Shown piece after piece: positions 8,821-17,277 of a stretch of DNA of 64,000 nucleotides. Each line of letters starts with the position of its first letter. The first letter of the stretch is position 1. Below the pieces are notes generated by a model. That model did no database searches. It worked only from the letters and a program-made list of their open reading frames with translations, and was not told the origin of the DNA. The DNA lies in assembly GCF_016908875.1 (NCBI RefSeq), contig NZ_JAFBES010000007.1:83405-147404 (forward strand), in the 5' to 3' direction. The position numbers and the translations under genes were made by a program. Source of the stretch: Bacillus ectoiniformans. GTDB lineage: Bacteria; Bacillota; Bacilli; Bacillales; Domibacillaceae.

Positions 8821-10236
8821 ATGAAATATGTAACTAAAACCGCTTTTGCTATGCTGGTCTGTCTCCTGTTTGCTTTTTCTGTAAACAATGAGGCAGAGGC
8901 ATCAGGAGCGGTTTATTTTAAAGTGGTGAAAGAGGAACTGCCTTTTTATTCGAATGAGACAGGTAAGCTTGAACAAAAAGGTACGCTGTTAAAGGATATG
9001 GTGTTAAAAGCGGAAAGGTCGTACGGAGCTAACTGGTATGAAATTAAAGTCGGCGGCCAAATGCGGTATGTGGCTAAGTATGGTACTGTCGTTTCGACAT
9101 CAGGACCAAGCTTTACACAAGGAAAGACTGCTTCAAAAGTGGCCTTAAATGTAGAAGCGTCCGTTCTTGAAAATGTGAACGGCAAGCTTGTGCCTGTAGG
9201 GCGTCTAGCAAAAGGAGAGCAAGTCGAATCGGCTAGTCTTCCAAGTGCGAACTGGTTTGTCATTTCATTTGCAGGCAAAAAAGGATACATCTATAAAACG
9301 AATGTGACGTCTTTACCGATGCCTCGTGATGTTGTCAATCCTTATCAAAACTACTCCTATGAGCAAATGGTGAAGGATATTCAGACGCTGAAAATGATCT
9401 ATCCTGATTTAATTGATTACAAGACGATTGGGCGTTCAGTGGATGGACGAGATATTTATGCAGTGAAAATAGGAAAAGGAAAAGTCGAGATGACGGGGAA
9501 TGGCTCGCACCATGCAAGGGAGCATATTACAACCAACTTAGTTATGGAAATGCTTGACCAATATGCACTGGCTTATCACAATAATACAAACATCTCATCT
9601 TATAGCGTTCGAAAGCAGTTAAATGCAGTCACGATGTGGTTTGTGCCAATGGTGAATCCTGACGGGGTGACGCTTGTGCAAAAAGGTCATCGTTCGGCGA
9701 AGAACCCATCTTATGTGGTGAAATTAAACAACGGCAGCACGAATTTTAATGCCTGGAAAGCGAATATTCGCGGGGTTGATTTAAATAGACAATATCCTGC
9801 CAACTGGGCAAATATTGTAGGAGACCCAGGACGTCCGGGGCCTCGTAATTATAAGGGTCCATCTGCTTTCAGTGAGCCTGAAACACAAGCGATGCGTGAT
9901 TTCACACGTTCTCATCGATTTGAATCAGAGTTTGCATTCCATAGTTCAGGTCAAATTCTGTATTGGCATTATAAACAAACTGGTGCTTTGCTTTCAGAAA
10001 GTATTATGTTAGCTAAAAAGATTTCCAGGATGACAGGCTACCAAATGGTACCTGCTAAAAGCAATCCGAGCGGCGGTGGCTACACGGACTGGTTTATAGA
10101 GGAATTTAAGAGACCAGGCTTTACGCCAGAAGTTTCCCCATATGTAGGTGATCGTCCGGTGCCGATTTCCAATTTTAATGACATTTGGAGACAGAACAAA
10201 GCGATTATGCTGATGGTCGCTGATCATGTTTCTTAA
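8821..10236 (+). CDS. Secreted M14 zinc carboxypeptidase with SH3-like domains
   Basis: 471 residues. The signal peptide is about 1-27 (ending EAEA). Two SH3b-like wall-binding segments follow (about 30-95 and 98-160), then a peptidase M14 domain (about 178-470). The zinc ligands are visible: HARE (H231, E234), H374 in FAFHSSG, and the catalytic glutamate E437 in TPEVSPY. DLNRQYP supplies the arginine/asparagine substrate pocket typical of the family. The likely role is trimming peptidoglycan stem peptides (gamma-D-glutamyl-diaminopimelate type) or other wall-associated peptides. It has its own AAGGAGG site at good spacing. A strong bidirectional terminator follows. Confidence 0.9.
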   Translation: MKYVTKTAFAMLVCLLFAFSVNNEAEASGAVYFKVVKEELPFYSNETGKLEQKGTLLKDMVLKAERSYGANWYEIKVGGQMRYVAKYGTVVSTSGPSFTQGKTASKVALNVEASVLENVNGKLVPVGRLAKGEQVESASLPSANWFVISFAGKKGYIYKTNVTSLPMPRDVVNPYQNYSYEQMVKDIQTLKMIYPDLIDYKTIGRSVDGRDIYAVKIGKGKVEMTGNGSHHAREHITTNLVMEMLDQYALAYHNNTNISSYSVRKQLNAVTMWFVPMVNPDGVTLVQKGHRSAKNPSYVVKLNNGSTNFNAWKANIRGVDLNRQYPANWANIVGDPGRPGPRNYKGPSAFSEPETQAMRDFTRSHRFESEFAFHSSGQILYWHYKQTGALLSESIMLAKKISRMTGYQMVPAKSNPSGGGYTDWFIEEFKRPGFTPEVSPYVGDRPVPISNFNDIWRQNKAIMLMVADHVS

Positions 10237-10332
10237 CTATTTAGTTAGTGAGGATAAGTGACTGTATGAATTCTATATTTTGTAACATTTAATAAAAGTA
10301 GATTTATAAAACAAAAAACTACTTTCTAGTTC

Positions 10333-10370
10333 AAAAGCCTTGTCTATTAAAATAGACAAGGCTTTTGATT
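10333..10370. terminator. Long perfect hairpin terminator
   Basis: A 16-bp perfect stem (AAAAGCCTTGTCTATT with its complement) has a 2-base loop, and the stem itself ends in TTTT. Works on paper in both directions; it closes the carboxypeptidase gene. Confidence 0.85.
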
Positions 10371-10438
10371 TGATGTAAAAGATCTAAAAATGTAGAAATA
10401 AGTCACTAATAGAGGAAAAATAACCCTATATTATTACA

Positions 10439-10459
10439 GTAATATTATAAAAATATTAC
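10439..10459. promoter_or_regulatory. Operator-like perfect palindrome upstream of the amidase gene
   Basis: GTAATATT, a 5-base centre and AATATTAC form a perfect 8-bp inverted repeat about 85 bases before the amidase start. It lacks a T-run, so a protein-binding site is more likely than a terminator. No regulator is identified. Confidence 0.4.
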
Positions 10460-10542
10460 TTTGTGACAATCGTAGAGAAATTGGCAAATATTTGTTACAC
10501 TACTAATGAATATTTTACCTGGGAAGGAAGGGAATCTCTATC

Positions 10543-12009
10543 ATGTCAAAAGGCCTCAGACTTCTGGCTTTTCTGTTTGCGTTTCTTGGAATGATTTCAT
10601 TTTCATTAAATAATGCGCAAGCAGCAAGTTTCTCCGACGTATCTAACCACTGGGCACAGAAAGAAATAGAATTCTTGTATAATAAAGGAGTTATTAGCGG
10701 GTATGGAGACGGCAGCAAAGCGGTTTTTAACCCTGAAAATACAGTAACTCGAGCACAAGCAGCGAAGATGATTGTGCTGGCCAAAGGGAAAAAAGAAGTA
10801 AAAGTGACTCGTGCATCTTTCGGGGATGTATCAACAGGACATTGGGCATCTGGATGGGTTGAATCAGCGATTAAAGAAGGATACTTCAATGGCTACGAGA
10901 AAGAAAATAAATTTTACCCAGATCGCGTTCTGACACGCGCTCAGATGAGTAAAGTGATTGCTCATGCGTTTAATATGAATGCAGAAGCGGCAAGCAGCAA
11001 GCCGGCACCGTTTGCGGACAGTAAGACAAGCTGGGCAGCAAGCTACATTAAAACACTTTACTATGCGGGTGTAACGACAGGAAGCAACGGTCAGTTCAAA
11101 CCGGAAACAAATATTAATCGCGGACAATTTGCAACGTTCCTAAGCCGTGCGTTAAGCGAACAATTCAGAGTAACACCGAAACCGGTGGAGGAAGCTCCTA
11201 CAGCTCCGGCAAAACCAGCACCGACTCCAACACCTGAACCAGCACCAACAACGTATATGGCCACTGGTAAAGCAACTGTTTCTGCTCTTAATATGAGATC
11301 ACAAGCAAATTCTTCCTCCACGATCCTTGCACGTTTAAATCGTGGTGATCAAGTGAAAGTCTACTCTATTTCAGGATACTGGGCAAAAGTAAACTTTAAT
11401 GGAAAAGTAGGTTATATTCACAAGACATATTTAAAGCTAAAAAGTACATCAACTAGTCCGTTAAAAGATCGTCTCATTGTAGTCGACGCAGGCCATGGCG
11501 GGAAAGATCCAGGTGCCGTGAAAAATGGTGCTCAAGAAAAAATCGTTGCGCTAGAAGTCGCTAAGCGTGTACAAACGAAGCTTCAAAATGACGGAGCGAA
11601 AGTATTGATGACTCGCGTCTCAGATACGTACCCTACTTTGTCGGATCGTGTGAACTTTGCTAAGAGCCATTATGGTGAATTGTTTATCAGCATTCACTTT
11701 AATGCCGCAGGCTCATCTGCAGCTAAAGGCGCAGAAACATTCTACAACTCGGATAATGTCAACAGTGTAGAAAGTAAAGAATTAGCAGTCGAAATTCAAA
11801 AACAGCTAGTTTCAATGACGAATATGTACGATCGTGGCGTGAAAGATGGCAACTTCCACGTCATCAGAGAACAAAGCATGCCAAGTGTTCTTGTAGAACT
11901 TGGTTTCATCACAAACGCTGATGATTATAAAAAACTGACTTCTCCATACTACTGGAATCTATATGCTGAAGCTGTATATCGTGGTACTAAGGCATACTAT
12001 TCCCGTTAA
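10543..12009 (+). CDS. SLH-anchored N-acetylmuramoyl-L-alanine amidase
   Basis: 488 residues. The signal peptide (about 1-28, ending NAQAA) is followed by three SLH repeats (about 29-200), a Pro/Thr-rich linker (about 208-235), an SH3b domain (about 238-298) and an Amidase_3 domain (about 308-486). Catalytic zinc residues are visible in VDAGHGGKDPG, FISIHFNA and VLVELGFITN. It cleaves the bond between muramic acid and the stem peptide and would be held on the wall by pyruvylated polymer through its SLH repeats. The N-terminal SLH trio with a C-terminal catalytic domain is a common Bacillus autolysin layout. It is transcribed alone, between two terminators, with a palindrome upstream. Confidence 0.93.
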   Translation: MSKGLRLLAFLFAFLGMISFSLNNAQAASFSDVSNHWAQKEIEFLYNKGVISGYGDGSKAVFNPENTVTRAQAAKMIVLAKGKKEVKVTRASFGDVSTGHWASGWVESAIKEGYFNGYEKENKFYPDRVLTRAQMSKVIAHAFNMNAEAASSKPAPFADSKTSWAASYIKTLYYAGVTTGSNGQFKPETNINRGQFATFLSRALSEQFRVTPKPVEEAPTAPAKPAPTPTPEPAPTTYMATGKATVSALNMRSQANSSSTILARLNRGDQVKVYSISGYWAKVNFNGKVGYIHKTYLKLKSTSTSPLKDRLIVVDAGHGGKDPGAVKNGAQEKIVALEVAKRVQTKLQNDGAKVLMTRVSDTYPTLSDRVNFAKSHYGELFISIHFNAAGSSAAKGAETFYNSDNVNSVESKELAVEIQKQLVSMTNMYDRGVKDGNFHVIREQSMPSVLVELGFITNADDYKKLTSPYYWNLYAEAVYRGTKAYYSR

Positions 12010-12020
12010 TTATGAAACTC

Positions 12021-12056
12021 AAACCTCAGCTTGAAAAAAAGCTGAGGTTTTTTTTA
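12021..12056 (+). terminator. Rho-independent terminator of the amidase gene
   Basis: AAACCTCAGCTT pairs with AGCTGAGGTTT around an A-rich loop and is followed by eight T residues. Confidence 0.9.
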
Positions 12057-12126
12057 TAGAATAAGAATTACATAGTCCAAGGCTTAAAACAAAATTCGGT
12101 TCTTGTTTTTATATGGTTTGAAAAAT

Positions 12127-12135
12127 TGTTATAAT
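12127..12135 (+). promoter_or_regulatory. Extended -10 promoter of the csaB operon
   Basis: TGTTATAAT gives an extended -10 (TG-N-TATAAT) 60 bases before the csaB start. No good -35 is seen. Confidence 0.4.
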
Positions 12136-12194
12136 GAATGTATGTTTTTGAAACGTGTGATGAATTTTGTAGGAAAGATAATAGGTGTGTACGA

Positions 12195-13349
12195 ATGAAA
12201 ATTGGAATTGTTGGCAATTATGGCCATGACAATAATGGCGATGAAGCGATTCTGCAAGGAATTCTCCATCAGCTGCAAGTGTATATGAATGTATCTAAAC
12301 AAGACATTGTAATTTTTAGCAATAATCCGGACAATACAGTCGCTCGCTATGGAATGACTTCTGTTCCGCTTTTGAAGAAAACTGGCTCCTTCGCAAGCTC
12401 CGTTTTTCAAACGCTGAAAAGTCATAGAAAAGTGGTCAAGGAGCTGGATTATTTAATTATTGGCGGCGGCGGAATATTAATGGATATGTATAAGCGGGAT
12501 GCTCCTTTATATAGCAGTCTGGCTTTTCTTGCGAGACAATATAAATGCCAAACGATTGTTTATGGTGTGGGGGCAGGCCCGATTCAAACGAAGCTCGGCC
12601 GTTTTTTAATTAAGAATATGACACAGTCAGCGCGATTGGTCGCTGTTAGAGATGAGAAATCTAAATCGTTAATCGAAAGCTTAGGCATCAACCAGCCGGT
12701 TCACATGATAGCTGATCCTGCTTTCACATTGAAATATGATGGCAAGAAAGAGCTAACCGATGCCCCGTTAAAGATCGGGGTGACCGCCGTTCCGTATTTC
12801 AGCAAGAATTATTGGCCGGTTAGTGATGAATCTGTCTATCAAGAGTATGTGTCAGGTATGGCGAAAAACATCGATTATCTATTAGATCACCATCCGGCTC
12901 ATATTTATTTTTATTCGACAAAATATCCGCAGGACATTGATGTAACAGAGGATATCTATCGAGAAATGGTTCATAAAGATAAAGTGACCATTTATAAAGA
13001 TAATTTACCGCCTGATCAACTGGTTAATATGGCGGGAGAGATGGATTTGCTGATCGGCACTAGGCTTCATTCGCTTATTTTAGCGGTGGCAGCAGGAACG
13101 CCTGTTATCGGGGTAAGCTATCATCCAAAAGTGGCGGCTTTTATGGAAAGCACGAAGCAAGCTTCATTTTTAGTAGACATTCCGAAGCTTTCCGATCATA
13201 CTCGCTTTTATGAGATCCTTCAAAGCGAAATGGATCGCGGGTGGAAGAAAAGGCAGCTGGATCTGTTTGATTTATCCGATCAAATGAGAGAGGAAGCGCT
13301 GAAAGGTGTCACGCTGCTGAAATCAGTCATGGAACAGGAGCTTTCTTAA
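12195..13349 (+). CDS. csaB: Polysaccharide pyruvyl transferase CsaB
   Basis: 384 residues read from ATG 12195 (AGGTG 7 bases upstream). The longer open frame has an unlikely N-terminus. The N-terminal GNYGHDNNGDEAIL and the C-terminal TRLHSLILAVAAGTPVIGVSYHPKV segment are hallmarks of the polysaccharide pyruvyl transferase family in its CsaB form. CsaB adds ketal pyruvate to secondary cell-wall polysaccharide, creating the ligand for SLH domains. This fits the two SLH proteins encoded just upstream. It leads a run of five polymer genes: GT4 (1-base overlap), an Alg14-like and Alg13-like pair, and a MurJ-type flippase. Confidence 0.9.
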   Translation: MKIGIVGNYGHDNNGDEAILQGILHQLQVYMNVSKQDIVIFSNNPDNTVARYGMTSVPLLKKTGSFASSVFQTLKSHRKVVKELDYLIIGGGGILMDMYKRDAPLYSSLAFLARQYKCQTIVYGVGAGPIQTKLGRFLIKNMTQSARLVAVRDEKSKSLIESLGINQPVHMIADPAFTLKYDGKKELTDAPLKIGVTAVPYFSKNYWPVSDESVYQEYVSGMAKNIDYLLDHHPAHIYFYSTKYPQDIDVTEDIYREMVHKDKVTIYKDNLPPDQLVNMAGEMDLLIGTRLHSLILAVAAGTPVIGVSYHPKVAAFMESTKQASFLVDIPKLSDHTRFYEILQSEMDRGWKKRQLDLFDLSDQMREEALKGVTLLKSVMEQELS

Positions 13350-14452
13350 TGAATCAAAAAGATATTTTAGTGATTTCAAATATGTATCCGACAGACAAAC
13401 ATAAGAGCTTTGGCATCTTCGTGAAAAATCAGGTAGAAGCGCTGAGCAGGACTGGGCTGAATGTAGATGTAATGGCCATTAACGATCCGGAGAGCGGCAA
13501 GGCAAAAGTCCTGAAGAAGTACTTGATGTGGCTTTTCGCGACTGCTGCCAATCTGCTCTCTAAAGGAAAGAAATATGATGTGGTTCATGCGCACTATGTG
13601 TTCCCGAGCGGTGCTTTAGGGCTGATGTACAAGAAGCTTTGGAAAACGAAGCTTGTCGTTACAGCACACGGGGGCGACATTGATAAAATGGCTCGCAAAA
13701 ACGCCCGTTTGTTTCAATGGACGAAAAAAATTCTGCAAGAGGCGGACGAAGTGATTGCGGTCGGTACAGAGTTAGAGGAAACCATCCGCACAGAATTTAA
13801 TGTTCCTGCTGAAAAGATCAGCCTGTTAAATATGGGGGTCGACCGCACCGTTTTTGCCCCTCAAGATGCTAGTCAGGCGAAAGCGAAGCTGGGCTTGCCT
13901 AAAGACGAAAACGTGTTATTATTTACAGGAAATGTGATTCGGCAAAAGGGAGTCAAAGAGTTGATCGAAGCAGTGGGCTTGTTAAAGTCGGCTGGAGAAT
14001 CAGCTAAACTATACATTATCGGGCCGGCGAAGGATCGCGCATTTTATCAAGAGCTGAAAGCGGATATTGCGAAATTCGGCTTGGAGGATCAAGTGGAATT
14101 TGCCGGAGTAAAGCCTCAAAAAGAAGTGGCGCTCTGGATGGCTGTAGCGGATGTATTCGTTCTGCCTTCTCATATTGAAGGGTTTGGATTAGTGGCGCTT
14201 GAAGCGATGTCGTGCGAAACACCGGTGCTCGGAACAAGTGTCGGCGGGTTAAAGCACTTGCTTGCAGGCGATTCTGGATGTATGGTAAGAGTACAAAATG
14301 CCGATGATATAAAAAAAGGAATTCAGAAAATCCTTTCAGATGAGGATTATCGCTCGCTTTTAATCAATAACGGCATACATAAGGCAGAGGAAAATGATCA
14401 AAAGTATATCATTGAGAAACTTTTAACATTATATTTTCCTACTGGAGGGTAG
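13349..14452 (+). CDS. Family 4 glycosyltransferase
   Basis: 367 residues with a GT-B fold. The N-terminal acceptor domain is followed by NVLLFTGNVIRQKGVKELIEAV (donor-domain start). Near the end are the GT4 signatures LPSHIEGFGLVALEAMSCETPVL, containing the E-x7-E pair. It starts at the A of the csaB TAATG junction, so the two are translationally coupled. The context suggests synthesis of the secondary wall polymer or an exopolysaccharide on a lipid carrier. Donor and acceptor sugars are unknown. Confidence 0.85.
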   Translation: MNQKDILVISNMYPTDKHKSFGIFVKNQVEALSRTGLNVDVMAINDPESGKAKVLKKYLMWLFATAANLLSKGKKYDVVHAHYVFPSGALGLMYKKLWKTKLVVTAHGGDIDKMARKNARLFQWTKKILQEADEVIAVGTELEETIRTEFNVPAEKISLLNMGVDRTVFAPQDASQAKAKLGLPKDENVLLFTGNVIRQKGVKELIEAVGLLKSAGESAKLYIIGPAKDRAFYQELKADIAKFGLEDQVEFAGVKPQKEVALWMAVADVFVLPSHIEGFGLVALEAMSCETPVLGTSVGGLKHLLAGDSGCMVRVQNADDIKKGIQKILSDEDYRSLLINNGIHKAEENDQKYIIEKLLTLYFPTGG

Positions 14453-14455
14453 GAT

Positions 14456-14932
14456 ATGAAAGAAAAAAAGAAAAAAGTATTATTTATTTCATCATTAGGC
14501 GGCCACTTAACGCAGCTCTTGCAGCTAAAGCCGCTTTTTGATAAATATGATTACCATATCATCACTGAAAAATCGATTATCACCGAGGAGCTAAGCAAAG
14601 AATATCCGATGTCTTTCCTCGTATACGGAGCACGCAACTATCCGGTTCGATATTTATTTAAGTTCAGTGTGAACGTGATGAAATCACTTTATTTCTTCTT
14701 TAAAGTCCGTCCAGATGTGATCGTGACCACAGGGGCGCATACATCTGTGCCCATGTGCTATATTGCGAAGCTGTTTGGGAAGAAAGTAATCTTTATTGAA
14801 AGCTTCGCAAAAACGAGTACACCTACGCTTTCAGGAAGAATGGTTTATCCCATTGCTGACTTGTTCATCGTTCAGTGGGAAGCAATGAAGAAGCATTATC
14901 CGAAAGCTGTATATGGAGGGTCGATCTATTGA
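14456..14932 (+). CDS. Alg14-like subunit of a two-part UDP-sugar transferase (PssD/EpsE type)
   Basis: 158 residues. It begins KVLFISSLGGHLTQLLQLKPL, the membrane-associated Alg14/PssD/Cps14F-type N-terminal half of a GT28-like enzyme, and contains VTTGAHTSVPMCYIAKLFGKKVIFIES, the expected binding-loop region. The catalytic C-terminal half is the next gene, overlapping by 4 bases (TTGA). Together they would form one glycosyltransferase adding the second sugar to a lipid-linked primer. The split form is normal for this family, not a frameshift. Confidence 0.85.
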   Translation: MKEKKKKVLFISSLGGHLTQLLQLKPLFDKYDYHIITEKSIITEELSKEYPMSFLVYGARNYPVRYLFKFSVNVMKSLYFFFKVRPDVIVTTGAHTSVPMCYIAKLFGKKVIFIESFAKTSTPTLSGRMVYPIADLFIVQWEAMKKHYPKAVYGGSIY

Positions 14933-15420
14933 TTTTCATTGTACTTGGGACACATGAGCTGCCATTTCAGCGTCTGCTGAAGGTGGTGGAAGAAGAAATT
15001 AAAGCTGGAAATATCACGTCTGATGTGATGGTTCAGTCGGGTCATACTTCATATGAATCGGAGCATATGAAGCTTATTCCCTTTATGACCTATCACGAAA
15101 TGGAAGCTTATTATCAAAAAGCCGATTATATTATTACCCATGGAGGCACGGGCTCGATTACAACTGCTGTAAAAATGGGGAAGAAGCTGATTGCGATCCC
15201 GCGCCTGCATAAATACGGCGAACATAATGATGACCATCAGCTCGAAATTGTGAGGCAGTTTACAGAATCCGGGCATATTCTTTCTTGGAACGAGGATGGC
15301 CCGTTTTCGGATGTGATTCGCCAAATTTCTTCGTTTCATCCGGCTCCATTTGTGAGCGGGAGGAAAAAGATTTTATCGATTATCGAAGACTTCATTGCTC
15401 ATGAAGGCAAACGGAATTAG
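14929..15420 (+). CDS. Alg13-like catalytic subunit (PssE/EpsF type)
   Basis: 163 residues from TTG 14929, which has GGAGGG 8 bases upstream; the longer open frame only adds out-of-family residues. It begins MIFIVLGTHELPFQRLLKVVEE, the start of the Alg13/PssE family. The UDP-sugar-binding motif YIITHGGTGSITTAVKMGKKLIAIPR follows mid-protein. It pairs with the Alg14-like gene just upstream to complete a GT28-like transferase. Confidence 0.87.
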   Translation: MIFIVLGTHELPFQRLLKVVEEEIKAGNITSDVMVQSGHTSYESEHMKLIPFMTYHEMEAYYQKADYIITHGGTGSITTAVKMGKKLIAIPRLHKYGEHNDDHQLEIVRQFTESGHILSWNEDGPFSDVIRQISSFHPAPFVSGRKKILSIIEDFIAHEGKRN

Positions 15421-15431
15421 GGGAATCATTC

Positions 15432-16955
15432 GTGAAAAAAACATCTCTATTAGCTATTATCGGCGGAGTAGCCGTCATTAATTTATTATCAAGGCTTCTC
15501 GGATTTTTTCGGGAAGTCATCATTGGATATCATTTCGGGACAACCATGGCGGCTGACAGCATTATTGCGGCGTACACGATCCCGAACTTTTTATACATTA
15601 CCGCAGGTGGAGCGATGACGACCGCCTTTATCAGTCTGTATATTAAAGCAAACCGTAATCAGCAGGAAAGCTTAACGAGGGTCATTTTCACCCACAGCTT
15701 CCTGTTTTTTTCGTTCATCAGTTTAGCTTTCTTCCTGTTTCCAAAATTCTGGATGGGGCTGTTCTTTCAGGGACTTGAACCGAAACAGCTTTCACAAACG
15801 GCCGAGCTATTTAGAATCATGGGGCTCAGCACAGTGTTTCTGGTGCTTTCGATGTTTTTATCAGGTCTATTAAACTCTCATCGGCAATATCGTGACTCCG
15901 CGTGGGCGCCGTTTTTAAATAACTTTATATTTATCGCAGCTGCGGTTGTGCTGTTTCCTTTAGCAGGAATTGAGGCTTACGCAACCGGAGCGTTAATCGG
16001 AGCGTTAGGCATGTTTGGCTTGCTGGTGTATGCGGTGAGAAAATATGAGTTGTTTTCTTTCTCTTTTCAATGGAAGATAGAAGACAGCGATTTGATGCGG
16101 CGATATTTAAAGATTGCACTGCCAATTTTTTTCGGTGGGGCGACGCTGCAGTTTTATTTTCTCGTGCACCGATTTTTCGCGTCGTATTTGAATGAAGGGG
16201 TGCTTGCTGCGATCAACTATGCGTCTAAGCTTGTACAGCTTCCGCAAACGATCTTAATGACGGCGGTTACCACGGTGATATACCCATTGATTTCTAAGAA
16301 AATTGCTGATAATGACCGGCCGGGGTTAATGAATATGTACACGAGCGGCATCTCATCCATGCTGTTTCTGATGGCTCCGGCCACCGTTTATATCATGTTC
16401 TTCTCAGAAGAGATCATTCAGCTGATTTTTGAATATGGATCATTCGATGCAAGTTCAACGAAGATGACGAGCCAACTTTTAGTTATTTTCGCGCTAGGAA
16501 TGTTTGCCCATAGCGGCAATGTGTATGTGACGAGGTTTTTCTATGCACAAGAACGGGCAATGCTGCCTGTGATTTCAGGAATCATAGCGGTATTTGGCGT
16601 GAATATCGGACTGGTTCTCTTGTTTATTGAAGAGGCAGGTGCGGCTGCTATTGCTTGGGGTACAACCGCTGCTGCTTACTTTCAATTAGCATTGTTAATG
16701 GCCGCGAGCCAGAGAATTCTTGGATTGAAGCTGAAGAGTCGAATGGCAATCGGCAAAATCATCTTAGCCACGCTGCTCCTAGCGTTGATCGGCTACATTC
16801 TAAAAGACTGGTTAGCCGGCATACCCCTTGCTTGGTTTCGAGCAGTCTCAGGCGGCATTGTATTAGCGGCTGTATACCTGATCCTTGCGGTTGTGTTAAA
16901 AATGGAGGAGATCGAAAAGATTCCAGGACTGCGGCGTTTCAAGCGGAATAATTAA
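15432..16955 (+). CDS. MurJ/MviN-type lipid-linked oligosaccharide flippase
   Basis: 507 residues, about 14 membrane helices. The N-terminus (LLSRLLGFFREVIIGYHFGTT) is the MurJ/MVIN signature, and arginines along the first helices match the cavity of MOP-superfamily flippases. GTG 15432 is preceded by AGGGG at 8 bases. As the last gene of the csaB cluster it could export the polymer's lipid-linked repeat unit, or it could be a lipid II flippase paralogue; the neighbours favour the first. A terminator follows. Confidence 0.85.
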   Translation: MKKTSLLAIIGGVAVINLLSRLLGFFREVIIGYHFGTTMAADSIIAAYTIPNFLYITAGGAMTTAFISLYIKANRNQQESLTRVIFTHSFLFFSFISLAFFLFPKFWMGLFFQGLEPKQLSQTAELFRIMGLSTVFLVLSMFLSGLLNSHRQYRDSAWAPFLNNFIFIAAAVVLFPLAGIEAYATGALIGALGMFGLLVYAVRKYELFSFSFQWKIEDSDLMRRYLKIALPIFFGGATLQFYFLVHRFFASYLNEGVLAAINYASKLVQLPQTILMTAVTTVIYPLISKKIADNDRPGLMNMYTSGISSMLFLMAPATVYIMFFSEEIIQLIFEYGSFDASSTKMTSQLLVIFALGMFAHSGNVYVTRFFYAQERAMLPVISGIIAVFGVNIGLVLLFIEEAGAAAIAWGTTAAAYFQLALLMAASQRILGLKLKSRMAIGKIILATLLLALIGYILKDWLAGIPLAWFRAVSGGIVLAAVYLILAVVLKMEEIEKIPGLRRFKRNN

Positions 16956-16962
16956 TTCAACA

Positions 16963-16987
16963 AGGGCTGTGTAGACAGCTCTTTTTT
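16963..16987 (+). terminator. Terminator of the csaB operon
   Basis: AGGGCTGT pairs with ACAGCTCT (one wobble) around GTAG, followed by TTTTTTGG. Confidence 0.8.
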
Positions 16988-17166
16988 GGTTTTTATACGT
17001 AAGTAAAGGGAATATATAAACGGAAGATACTTCGTGTTATTTCTTCAAAAAATAACGTTTTGCCTCTAATAATTAGCAATAATATCCTTTAAGCTATTCT
17101 TTTTTTTAAAAGGTGTGGTAAGATGATATTGATATTCAGGCAGTATTTTAAGTTAGAATTGACTAT

Positions 17167-17195
17167 TTCCAAATGAATGGGGGCTGTGATATAAT
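17167..17195 (+). promoter_or_regulatory. Putative tagO promoter
   Basis: TTCCAA (17167-17172), a 17-base spacer and TATAAT (17190-17195). The -10 is consensus and the -35 weak. The rest of the 320-base gap before tagO is AT-rich without other recognisable signals. Confidence 0.4.
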
Positions 17196-17277
17196 CCACT
17201 TTGGCAGGACTTAAAGATTGAATGTACTATTGAATTGATATAGATGGCATGTTTTGTTTGAAATAAGGAGGGTACGC

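Noticed and set aside
10515..10889. 124-codon minus-strand open frame
   Set aside because: Lies opposite the signal peptide and SLH repeats of the amidase; no start signals.
14456..15420. Frameshifted glycosyltransferase gene
   Set aside because: The two halves correspond to the natural Alg14/Alg13 (PssD/PssE) split with a coupled TTGA junction, so this is not a frameshift.
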